Below are positions 16,796-23,722 of a DNA stretch of 24,641 nt, piece after piece. Below the pieces are notes generated by a model. That model made no database searches, was not told where the DNA came from, and worked only from the letters and a program-made list of their open reading frames with translations. Position numbers and translations under genes: made by a program. This DNA is from JBECKQ01 sp040235375 (GTDB lineage: Bacteria > Planctomycetota > Phycisphaerae > UBA1845): positions 1 through 24,641 of the forward strand of contig JBECKQ010000183.1 in assembly GCA_040235375.1 (NCBI GenBank), written 5' to 3'. The stretch's first letter is position 1, and each line of letters starts with the position of its first letter.

Positions 16796-16840
16796 ATGAA
16801 CAGCGCATCGGATCGTTGGTGTGTGTCTGTGCTCATGTAA
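16796..16840 (+). CDS. Possible 14-residue leader peptide before pseudopilin gene
   Basis: A tiny ORF encoding MNSASDRWCVSVLM. GGGAGG (about 16780-16784) lies a little over ten bases upstream. Its TAA (16838-16840) overlaps the AAGGGA ribosome binding site of the pseudopilin gene (16839-16844). This could couple translation. It may equally be chance, since ORFs this short arise often. Confidence 0.25.
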   Translation: MNSASDRWCVSVLM

Positions 16841-16852
16841 GGGATTGTACCT

Positions 16853-17371
16853 ATGAGAATCCGTCGCACGAACGCGTTCAGCCTCGTTGAGTTGGTCATC
16901 GTGGTCGTGATCATCGGCATCATCGCCGCGATTGCCGTCCCCCGTATCAGCCGCGGCGCCAAGGGCGCGACCGAGTCAGCCGTTCGTGGCAGCCTCGCCG
17001 GTCTCCGCGCCGCCATTGACCTCTACGCTGCGGAGCATAACGGCGTGTTTCCCGGGAAGAACACGAACGCCGGCCTGGCCGGTGGTGTTGCATCCGACTT
17101 CGTCGATCAGTTGACCAAGTACAGCAACGTCGACGGAGCCACCGGCGCCTACAACACCGCGACCGGCGTCATCTACGGCCCCTACCTCCGCAACGGCATG
17201 CCGCCGCTGCCCGTGGGGCCGGCCGCCACCAAGACCGACCTCCTCTTCGTTGCGACTTCGCCCCCTACGCCCGACAACGCGGGCGGCTGGGTCTACAACC
17301 CCGACACGGGGGAGATCCGTGCCAACACTGATGTGACCGACGAAGCGGGCAACAACTACAGTGACTATTGA
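16853..17371 (+). CDS. GspG/PilA-like pseudopilin, first copy
   Basis: A protein of 172 residues, with AAGGGA eight bases before the ATG. The basic leader RIRRTNA is followed by FSLVELVIVVVIIGIIAAIA, the class III prepilin signal and helix. Cleavage is expected between Ala8 and Phe9, and Glu5 of the mature protein is present. The usual -1 residue is Gly; here it is Ala. The helix continues as VPRISRGAKGATESAVRGSL. The C-terminal domain has aromatic and Pro-rich loops (VIYGPYLRNGMPPLPVGP and GGWVYNPDTGEIRAN) like GspG-type major pseudopilins. It probably forms the fibre built by the upstream machine. Confidence 0.9.
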   Translation: MRIRRTNAFSLVELVIVVVIIGIIAAIAVPRISRGAKGATESAVRGSLAGLRAAIDLYAAEHNGVFPGKNTNAGLAGGVASDFVDQLTKYSNVDGATGAYNTATGVIYGPYLRNGMPPLPVGPAATKTDLLFVATSPPTPDNAGGWVYNPDTGEIRANTDVTDEAGNNYSDY

Positions 17372-17438
17372 GCCGTCCTCATCGGTCCGCTGGATACGCC
17401 ACCAGCCAAGCCGATGCGCTTAGGCACTTAAGTCCGTC

Positions 17439-17479
17439 CGTCGGCCCGGGTCTTCCGCGATCCGGGCCGACGTCTTTCT
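17439..17479 (+). terminator. Rho-independent terminator after first pseudopilin
   Basis: CGTCGGCCCGG (17439-17449) and CCGGGCCGACG (17462-17472) form a perfect 11-bp GC-rich stem with a 12-base loop. TCTTTCT follows. It lies 68 bases after the pseudopilin stop and before the second pseudopilin. It probably ends or weakens transcription of the main operon, which would allow the first pseudopilin to be made in excess over the second. Confidence 0.75.
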
Positions 17480-17521
17480 AACGGCCGCACGTCCTACGGC
17501 ACGGACGGAGAGACACCGTCT

Positions 17522-18073
17522 ATGACGTCGCACGTCCGCCATGAGCGCCGGCCGCCGAGCGAAGCCTTCACGCTCGTCGAGCTTGTCATGGTCGTGGTCA
17601 TCATCGGCATCGTCGCCGCCATCGCCGTTCCTCGCATTAGCCGATCCGCCAAATCCGCCCTGCAAAGCGAAATCGCCGCCGATCTGAACAATGTCCGCGA
17701 CGCCATCGATCGCTTCTACGCCGAGCACGGCGTCTACCCCGGCTATGATCCCAGCAGCGGCACCGCCGATGGCGACTGGTTCATCAAGCAGCTGACGCAG
17801 TATTCCGACCGGGACGGCAATGTCTCCAACACGCCGGATTCCGACCACCTGTACGGCCCCTACCTCAGCAGATCGTTCCCTGTCAATCCGCTCAACAACT
17901 TCGCCACCGTCAGGGTCAAGGCCAAGTCCTCCGCCCCTGTTCTTCCCGACGCATCGACCGGCTGGATTTCGTATCGCGACATCGGCTCCTTCGACATCAA
18001 CGCGGATGCGGAGGAGTTGAACGCCGTCGGCGTTGATGCCTCGCGTCTCACCCAAGTCGCCGGTCCACAGTAA
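17522..18073 (+). CDS. GspG/PilA-like pseudopilin, second copy
   Basis: A protein of 183 residues, with GGAGAG about nine bases before the ATG. The leader (SHVRHERRPPSEA) is longer and ends in Ala15; the mature protein starts FTLVELVMVVVIIGIVAAIA with Glu5 present. The part after the helix (VPRISRSAKSALQSEIAADL) and the loops YGPYLSRSFPVNPLNN and GWISYRDIGSFDINAD match the first pseudopilin in layout, so the two are paralogues. DLNNVRDAIDRFYAEHGVYP is typical of GspG-like proteins. It may be a minor or alternative pseudopilin. A terminator separates it from the first copy. Confidence 0.9.
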   Translation: MTSHVRHERRPPSEAFTLVELVMVVVIIGIVAAIAVPRISRSAKSALQSEIAADLNNVRDAIDRFYAEHGVYPGYDPSSGTADGDWFIKQLTQYSDRDGNVSNTPDSDHLYGPYLSRSFPVNPLNNFATVRVKAKSSAPVLPDASTGWISYRDIGSFDINADAEELNAVGVDASRLTQVAGPQ

Positions 18074-18153
18074 ACCGAGAAATGTGACCTCTAAGCCACG
18101 CCTGCTCCCCTTTTTTCGCTTGCAGAACGACTCGCCAGCGGGCACACTGACGC

Positions 18154-18217
18154 TCTGTCGGACAGCTGTCACACAAGGTTGGCACAGGGTCTGCGCGTCA
18201 GGCTCGTGTCCGACAGA
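18154..18217. repeat. Pair of inverted TGTCSGACA elements plus a central palindrome
   Basis: TCTGTCGGACA (18154-18164) and its exact reverse complement TGTCCGACAGA (18207-18217) lie about 52 bases apart. Each contains a near-palindrome of the form TGTC-S-GACA. A perfect 10-base palindrome, GACAGCTGTC (18161-18170), overlaps the first. They could be protein-binding sites or the arms of a large hairpin. They flank a sigma-54-like promoter match. Confidence 0.6.
18179..18194 (+). promoter_or_regulatory. Sigma-54-like -24/-12 promoter candidate
   Basis: TTGGCACAGGGTCTGC matches the RpoN consensus (TGGCAC-N5-TTGC). The GG and GC pairs are at the right distance, and only one of the TT bases before GC differs. 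The start of transcription would fall near 18205, about 100 bases before the helix-turn-helix gene. This is a pattern match only. Confidence 0.5.
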
Positions 18218-18303
18218 CCAAAGCGGCGGGCATCGATGAACGTATCGATGTGTTCTCCGCGGTGGTCAGCCCCTCGACATGGACGTCAACGGGAGGTGGA
18301 ACC

Positions 18304-19365
18304 ATGGTATGGATGCCGGTTGCCGAGGCCGCCGCGACGCTCGGGGTCTCCGAGCGAACCATCTGGCGGCGGATCAAGTCTCGCACCATCGATTCGAGAA
18401 GTGAGGGCGGTCGTACGCTTGTCGGACTCGATCCGGATTCCGGCGACGACGAATCGGTCAGGCAGTTGACCAACGTCGCCGCGGCGCAGCTCTCCATGCG
18501 CAAGCTCGACGCGGACAATCTCTGCGACGTGCTCACCGTCCTCAGTGAATATCGCACTTCGATGCACGAGCAGTTGCGTCGCTCGCGCCGCGCGGCACGG
18601 CTGTCGCTGACACTGGCGTGCGTGCTGCTCGTCGCCCTCTTCGCCGGTGGCTGGTATCACATGAACACCATCGCCGCACTCGTCGCCAGTCACCGCGACG
18701 CCAATCAGGCGCTGCGCTCGGAGCTGGGAAAGGACATCCGCGCCCAAGCGGTGCGAGCCGCGTCCGCCACCGCCATGGCCGAGGCCCGCGATCGGGAGCT
18801 CGACGATCTGCGGTCGATCAATCAGGACGGAGCCCGCCGGCTCGACGCCGTCGAGGAGTGGCGGGCCCGGATGCAGGCCGACGCCGACCGCCAGCTCGCG
18901 ACGTTCACGGAAACGACGGCCGCTCACCGCACGATGATCGACCAGCGCGACGCGGATATCTCCGGCCTGCGCAGCCAAGTCGTCGCACTCCGCTCCGAAA
19001 TTCAACGCAACGAACGAGCCTATGCGACCGTGCAGCACCAAACTGATCGCGTCGTCGAGGCGCTCCGCCGGTCGGCCGCGCGCAGCCGCGGCATCGCCGA
19101 GGGCCTGCGCATCAACGCTCAGCTTGCCGCCGGCAATCCGGCATTCTCCGGCCGGCGCTCGCCGGTTGCCTCCGCGGCGGACGGAAACGCAGTGAAGCAG
19201 GCCCTGTTGAATTCGCTCCTGAGCGGACGTGAGGGGCAGGTCGCCACGGATGCAAGCGGCGCATCGTCCGGCGCCTGGCCGCTGGCGACGCTGCTCCGCA
19301 CGTGCTTCGAGCTGTGGCTCCATCCGGCTGAGCCCGCATCGCCCGACCTCGTCTGCGCCGACTGA
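18304..19365 (+). CDS. Helix-turn-helix protein with membrane span and coiled coil
   Basis: A protein of 353 residues. ATG 18304 is chosen for the GGGAGGTGG just upstream; a longer frame from 18250 would lack a good site. Residues 3-42 (MPVAEAAATLGVSERTIWRR, then a wing-like GGRTLVGL) look like a MerR/excisionase-type helix-turn-helix. A linker follows, then a membrane helix at about 100-118 (LSLTLACVLLVALFAGGW) preceded by RRSRRAAR, placing the N-terminal DNA-binding part in the cytoplasm. The rest, about 120-290, is a long charged coiled coil that should be outside the inner membrane, ending in a low-complexity tail. I do not recognise a named family. It could be a membrane-tethered regulator that senses envelope state or an anchor of DNA to the envelope. 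It follows the pseudopilins but probably has its own promoter. Confidence 0.75.
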   Translation: MVWMPVAEAAATLGVSERTIWRRIKSRTIDSRSEGGRTLVGLDPDSGDDESVRQLTNVAAAQLSMRKLDADNLCDVLTVLSEYRTSMHEQLRRSRRAARLSLTLACVLLVALFAGGWYHMNTIAALVASHRDANQALRSELGKDIRAQAVRAASATAMAEARDRELDDLRSINQDGARRLDAVEEWRARMQADADRQLATFTETTAAHRTMIDQRDADISGLRSQVVALRSEIQRNERAYATVQHQTDRVVEALRRSAARSRGIAEGLRINAQLAAGNPAFSGRRSPVASAADGNAVKQALLNSLLSGREGQVATDASGASSGAWPLATLLRTCFELWLHPAEPASPDLVCAD

Positions 19366-19738
19366 GCTCAACAGCGAACCCCAAACCCCCGCGTGGAGGG
19401 CAGATTTCCCGAGCTCCGCCCAAGCATCCTCTTCGCCAGAGGCGTGCGCGTGATTCACGAAACCTGGCCCCCTTGCCAGTGTCAGCCGCCCGCCCCGTAC
19501 TCGATATCAGCCCAGCCGCGACTAACCGCCAACGCTCGCAACCCGAACACTGCCTGAGCCACCCGCACCGAACGGAATAAGCCGTGACCCGGCCGCCAAG
19601 GCTGCCTCGACCAGTCAGGATGTTGGACACATAAAACGAGCGCAAATAAAGAGACCCGCACGCCGCTGAAACAGCAACGTGCGGGCCGGATGATCAAAGT
19701 AACTCAATGCCTGACCGTCTGGTCACGACCTGCGGCTA
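19366..19738. other. Intergenic region between convergent genes
   Basis: The helix-turn-helix gene (plus) and the cytochrome gene (minus) converge here. Apart from the terminator hairpin at 19655-19685 I see no gene, repeat or RNA feature. No clear terminator for the plus-strand gene was found. Confidence 0.5.
19643..19685 (-). terminator. Terminator of the multiheme cytochrome gene
   Basis: CCCGCACG (19655-19662) pairs with CGTGCGGG (19678-19685). A short inner stem (GCTG/CAGC) is also possible. Read on the minus strand the stem is followed by TCTCTTTATTTG, a T-rich tail. It is 54 bases past the stop at 19739. Confidence 0.7.
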
Positions 19739-22303
19739 TTACTCCGCAGCCAACTGATTCAGAGCATCAATCGACGCGTTGAGGAAGCCGAAGACAAAGC
19801 CGGGGTTGTGCACACCGTCGCTGCCGTCGTTCTCCGCCAGGAAGTAATTCCACGTGGCCTTGACCAGTCGCGGATCGGCAACGTCGTACAACCGCTCCGG
19901 CTCTGCACCGCCGAGATCGACCGTGACGTCCCTCATGGCCAGCCCCTCGAGCTCCGTGCCATTGACGGTCAGGATAACGCCCGCCTGGCCGTGCACTTCC
20001 GACAGTTCGGCGCCGTCGATCTGGCCGGAGGTCGTGAGCGTCGCAGCGTCACCCAGGTTGACGGTGTGGCCCGCGTCAAGCTGCTCGTCGATCGCGTTGA
20101 TGATCGCCGTCTCGATAAGCGGCCTGAGCTCGTCGATGTTGGCATCGAACGCCGCCTCAACAGGTTCGATCGACTCGAACTCGCCGTGACACTCGCTGCA
20201 AACCGTCGAAGCGGCGAAGAATGTGTGGTTGGTGCCACCCAGCTGGTACGAAAGCAGGTCAGGCGGCGGCGTCTTGATCATGTGGCAGTTGACGCACGTG
20301 TCCTCGACCAGCGAGTGAGCGCTGCGAATGCCGGTTTCGACGAAGTAAGCGTTCTCACCCAACAGCACGTCGCTCTGGGCTGACCTATGCGGCGCCTGTC
20401 CGGAGTTGCCGGCGGCGACCACCTCGTCGAACGTCTGATCGTTGTGAGCGCCGTTTCGCGAGTTGTGGCACGTGATGCAGATCGCGCCCCGGCCCACGCC
20501 CAGCGCCGTAAAGCCGCTGGGCAGCGCCGGCGTGTTGTCCATAACGCGGACTTTCGCGTTCGAAGCATTGCCGGAAGTCGTACCAATGTCATGCGGATCG
20601 TGGCAGACGGCGCAGGTGATCGGCTGGATTTCGTCCGCCGTCCAGGTAACCTCGACCTCGCTTGGGTTCTCGCCGGCGAGGAGAAGCGGCAGGTACTCGA
20701 GATATCCGTTAGCGGCGTGGCAGCGTGCGCAACTGCCGCGCGTGCCTTCGCTCTCGGCCACTTCGTAATTCGCGTGGCCGCTCAACTGCCACTGCTGGAA
20801 GCGTCCGTGACGCGCCGGCTCACCGTGGCAGAACCCGCAAACGTCGGACCGGAGGCTGACGCGCGGCGTACCCATCGTGTGCGCCTGGCTGCTGTTCGGG
20901 CCGTGGCAGTTCTCGCACTGGATGTTGGCGAGTTGTGCGGAGTCCGGCTCATTGGCGAGCATCATGGCCCAGTTGCCGGGCGCCGAGTGGATGCTGACGC
21001 CGTCCGGGCTGAACTCGGCGAGGAACGCGTCATAGTCGCTCGCGTCGTCGATGCCACCGTTGTCCACTGAGGGGTTGTACCCCACCGTGTGGCACTCGAA
21101 GCAGCTTGTGCTGTAGTGATCGCTGGTGTCGAGGTTGTCGCTGAAGATCATGGCGTGGCCCGTCTTCGACCACGGCGTGAACACGTCGGGGGCGATGTTG
21201 CCGTTGTGGCAGGCCATGCAGCCCGCGGCGACTGGAAAGCCTTCCGCATCCTGACCCGTGATCGCGCCTACCCACGTGCCGGCGTAGATGTCCATCGTGA
21301 CGTCGGCCGGCGTATCGCCGGTGTTGTCAGTGACGGTGATGCGATACAGCCCGGCGACGTCCGGTGTGAACTCAGGATTCTGCGTCGTCGGATCGACCAG
21401 CGATGCGCTGGATCCGGCCGGAGTGCTGAGCGCCCAGTCGTACGTGTCCTGCGTCTTGCCGTGCAGCACGACGGGCACGCCGATCGGCACGTTGTCGATG
21501 CCGGAGGTGAAGTCCCACGGCAGCGACGTGCTGATCTCGACCTCGTCCTCGAACGTCCCTGCGGTGGTTTCGACCGAAACCTGCAAGGTCACCGCACCGG
21601 CCTCCTCCAGGGCGAACGGGTTGATGCCCACCACCTGGAAGCGATCGGGCAGCCCGCCGGGGAACGGCTCCGGTGGAACCGGGATGTTCGGCGGAAGCTG
21701 GGTGGCGCTGATGGGCGGCTCCATCAGGTCAGTGATCAACTCGGCCCGGTAGGTGGCCCGATCCGGCAGCGTCACGGTCACGGTGTTCGTGTTCGCACCG
21801 CTGAGAATCACCTCGACACTATTGGACTGGGTCCAGGAAATGCCCTGCACCTGGGTCTCGCCGTCCAAAACGGTGACCGTCACTTTCGCGGTCACGGTCC
21901 CGCCGGGTTCGGCCGTGCCTTCCATCGAGGTGGCAATCCTGACCGACTCCGCGGGATCGAGAGCCACATCCACGACCGTGGCGGCCGTGCCGATACTGAC
22001 CGTTCGCTCCGCCGGATTGAATCCATCAGCCTCGAAGGTGAGCGTATAGACACCGGCCGGAATGTTGTCGGCGCTGTATGCTCCGGTGTTATCCGTCGTG
22101 ATCTCCACGCCGGAGACCGCTGGATCGAGCGTCACCGTAGCACCGGCAATGCCCTCGTCGGTCGCGCTGTTGGTCACCGTGCCCGAGAGGGCGCCTTCAC
22201 CCCCTGGCGGCACGACGACTCCGCAGCCGACGAGGCTGAGCCCGGCGACGCCGAACACCAGCAGGCCAATGGCAAGACGATGCGATGCCATCCCTGTTTT
22301 CAT
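19739..22303 (-). CDS. Multiheme c-type cytochrome lipoprotein, nine CXXCH motifs
   Basis: A protein of 854 residues, with AGGA five bases before the ATG. A lipoprotein signal ends in LSLVGC (Cys27). Residues about 38-115 form a carboxypeptidase-regulatory/CnaB-like beta domain (GALSGTVTNSATDEGIAGAT, then GVYTLTFEADGFNP). More beta-sandwich follows, including a PKD/Ig-like segment (about 275-345, LYRITVTDNTGD). From Cys362 to about residue 706 there are nine CXXCH heme motifs: CMACH, CFECH, CENCH, CGFCH, CARCH, CAVCH, CITCH, CVNCH and CSECH. Free His such as CHDPH and GTNHTFF could be distal ligands. The last about 145 residues carry no heme motif. It is likely a surface or periplasmic electron carrier, anchored by lipid. 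The redox partner is unknown, and no cytochrome maturation genes are in the window. Confidence 0.92.
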   Translation of the reverse strand: MKTGMASHRLAIGLLVFGVAGLSLVGCGVVVPPGGEGALSGTVTNSATDEGIAGATVTLDPAVSGVEITTDNTGAYSADNIPAGVYTLTFEADGFNPAERTVSIGTAATVVDVALDPAESVRIATSMEGTAEPGGTVTAKVTVTVLDGETQVQGISWTQSNSVEVILSGANTNTVTVTLPDRATYRAELITDLMEPPISATQLPPNIPVPPEPFPGGLPDRFQVVGINPFALEEAGAVTLQVSVETTAGTFEDEVEISTSLPWDFTSGIDNVPIGVPVVLHGKTQDTYDWALSTPAGSSASLVDPTTQNPEFTPDVAGLYRITVTDNTGDTPADVTMDIYAGTWVGAITGQDAEGFPVAAGCMACHNGNIAPDVFTPWSKTGHAMIFSDNLDTSDHYSTSCFECHTVGYNPSVDNGGIDDASDYDAFLAEFSPDGVSIHSAPGNWAMMLANEPDSAQLANIQCENCHGPNSSQAHTMGTPRVSLRSDVCGFCHGEPARHGRFQQWQLSGHANYEVAESEGTRGSCARCHAANGYLEYLPLLLAGENPSEVEVTWTADEIQPITCAVCHDPHDIGTTSGNASNAKVRVMDNTPALPSGFTALGVGRGAICITCHNSRNGAHNDQTFDEVVAAGNSGQAPHRSAQSDVLLGENAYFVETGIRSAHSLVEDTCVNCHMIKTPPPDLLSYQLGGTNHTFFAASTVCSECHGEFESIEPVEAAFDANIDELRPLIETAIINAIDEQLDAGHTVNLGDAATLTTSGQIDGAELSEVHGQAGVILTVNGTELEGLAMRDVTVDLGGAEPERLYDVADPRLVKATWNYFLAENDGSDGVHNPGFVFGFLNASIDALNQLAAE

Positions 22304-22888
22304 GTTTCCTGACTCCTGTCCTGAAGTGATCCCGTGGTCATGCTAGCAAACCGGGCAGGCGCGCGCCGCCGGCCCGAACCTTTCCCTAGGAAACCGTGTC
22401 GGTTAAGTGACACATCATGACACTCCGCTCTGGCTCGCGCCGCGCCGAAACGGAGGAACCTCCTCCAGCCCCACTGATCATGCTGGCTGGTCCGTGCATG
22501 CTAAGTGGCCATCGCCCCGTGTCAACTCTCCTCTTCGCCGAAAGTCGCTGACCGCTTCGCAGTTTTCATGCCTGGCAAACACCACCGCAACTGAAGAAAA
22601 CACCAATGCAATTCGAACCCAATCGGTGCTAATTGCCGGGCACTTCGCCATTCACATTCTAGTGAGCCGCCCGATTACGACGCGCTGAAAGGCCGGTTTC
22701 GTTTGTGTTATGCACTCACTTACCGTGTGAATCGTTCAAGACTGACGTCAACGGAACGCTTGATCGCGCACCGAATGGTCATGTGGGCGCCGCGACGGGG
22801 CATCTCGGATCATGATGCACGACTTTGCGGAGAAGGCGTTTTTCTGACATGCTGGGTGCTCGGGGCGCCGCTTGAAAGGAGATCGAAC
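22304..22888. other. Long divergent intergenic region
   Basis: This 585-base gap separates the minus-strand cytochrome gene from the plus-strand gene at 22889. It is visibly less GC-rich than the genes, especially 22560-22700. No ORF in it looks real. Small palindromes are present (GTGTC...GACAC at 22396-22413, TGACGTCA at 22743-22750), but neither is strong enough to call an operator. Promoters for both genes, and possibly a small RNA, would fit here. Confidence 0.45.
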
Positions 22889-23494
22889 ATGAACCGTGGC
22901 AAGATCGGACAACTGGGCATGTTTGCGAGCGCGATGGCCGTCCTTCTCTGCGCGGGCACGGCCCTGGGGCAGCCGATCGAGGAAGATTGGGTCGTGTTCC
23001 AGGATAGTCTGACCGGCTCGAATTGCGGTGTCGTCAATGCTGCCAACGCCGAATTGATCGTGCTCTTCCAGTCGGGAAACATGGTGGTCGTGTCCGGGGC
23101 GGATGTCGTTCTCCAGGACCTCGTCGTGTACTCCGACAACTCGGTCTCCTATCTCAGCGAGCCGGCCGGGTACATCGACTTCGCCGAGGACGGCGACGGA
23201 TTGCCCGCGGTCTTCTGGCTGACGCTCACCGGTACGGTCGTACAGATTAACACGTTTACCGGCGAGCCCACTGACAGCGGCCTGCTGCCCAGCGATCGCA
23301 TCAACACCGTTTGCGATGCCTGCACGCTGATCGACCAGAGCAGCCTTTGCGATAACACACCCGGCGACGGGGGCAACGGCGGCGGAACCATCACCCTGCC
23401 TGATTTGTGCGGGGCCGGCGCGCCGGCCGCGCTCGTTGTCACCGCGGCCCTGCTGCCGCTCGTCAGCCTCGGCCGCAGGCGCCGGCGACTCTAA
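22889..23494 (+). CDS. Secreted protein with Cys-Gly C-terminal membrane anchor-like tail
   Basis: A protein of 201 residues. ATG 22889 is chosen because AAAGGAG lies about seven bases upstream and a signal peptide starts there (MFASAMAVLLCAGTALG, cut before QPIEED). The mature part is acidic and beta-rich, with four Cys in its second half (TVCDACTLIDQSSLC and the tail). After a Gly-rich linker (GDGGNGGG) comes TITLPDLCGAGAPAA, then a hydrophobic helix (LVVTAALLPLVSL) and GRRRRRL. That order (short motif, helix, Arg cluster) is shared by PEP-CTERM and similar sorting tags, but here the motif is Cys-Gly-Ala-Gly rather than Pro-Glu-Pro. The function is unknown. A repeat cluster follows directly. 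Confidence 0.78.
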   Translation: MNRGKIGQLGMFASAMAVLLCAGTALGQPIEEDWVVFQDSLTGSNCGVVNAANAELIVLFQSGNMVVVSGADVVLQDLVVYSDNSVSYLSEPAGYIDFAEDGDGLPAVFWLTLTGTVVQINTFTGEPTDSGLLPSDRINTVCDACTLIDQSSLCDNTPGDGGNGGGTITLPDLCGAGAPAALVVTAALLPLVSLGRRRRRL

Positions 23495-23511
23495 TCGAGA
23501 AAGCCACAGGG

Positions 23512-23540
23512 CGGGTGGCGCGGTCTGGCAGAGCGAAGCC
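23512..23540 (+). repeat. Dispersed intergenic repeat, copy 1
   Basis: The copy reads GGGTGGCG, then CGGTCTGGCAGAGCGAAGCC. It shares the core GGTCTGGC...GCGAAGC with two further copies within 190 bases and lies 18 bases after a stop codon, as REP-like elements often do. Confidence 0.6.
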
Positions 23541-23603
23541 CCCCAGGCCGTGACGAAGTTCGATGACGACTCCGTGTGTTCAGGTCCATCGGGACTCTTG
23601 AGC

Positions 23604-23630
23604 GGTGCGAGGTCTGGCACAGGCGAAGCC
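23604..23630 (+). repeat. Dispersed intergenic repeat, copy 2
   Basis: The copy reads GGTGCGAGG, then TCTGGCACAGGCGAAGCC. It is in the same orientation as copy 1, with a few substitutions in the first half and the middle. Confidence 0.55.
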
Positions 23631-23673
23631 ATACCCTCGCTTTGAACGCCACGACAATTGAGTTCCACGGCGT

Positions 23674-23698
23674 ATCGCTTCGCCAGACCGTGCCACCC
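23674..23698 (-). repeat. Dispersed intergenic repeat, copy 3 (inverted)
   Basis: On the minus strand it reads GGGTGGCACGG, then TCTGGCGAAGCGAT. It is inverted relative to copies 1 and 2, so copies 1 and 3 could pair as the arms of a long hairpin between two convergent genes. Confidence 0.6.
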
Positions 23699-23722
23699 AT
23701 ATCGGCGCATTCGCGAACGTAT

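Noticed and set aside
16815..16833. TTGGTG...GC as a second sigma-54 promoter before the pseudopilin
   Set aside because: The GG-to-GC spacing is off by one base and the -24 element lacks CAC.
21089..22312. Plus-strand ORF of 407 codons opposite the cytochrome gene
   Set aside because: The Arg/His/Gly-rich translation is antisense to the lipoprotein signal and beta domains of the cytochrome.
22407..22688. 93-codon plus-strand ORF in the divergent intergenic region
   Set aside because: It has no ribosome binding site and no protein-like pattern, and lies in the more AT-rich stretch where promoters are expected.
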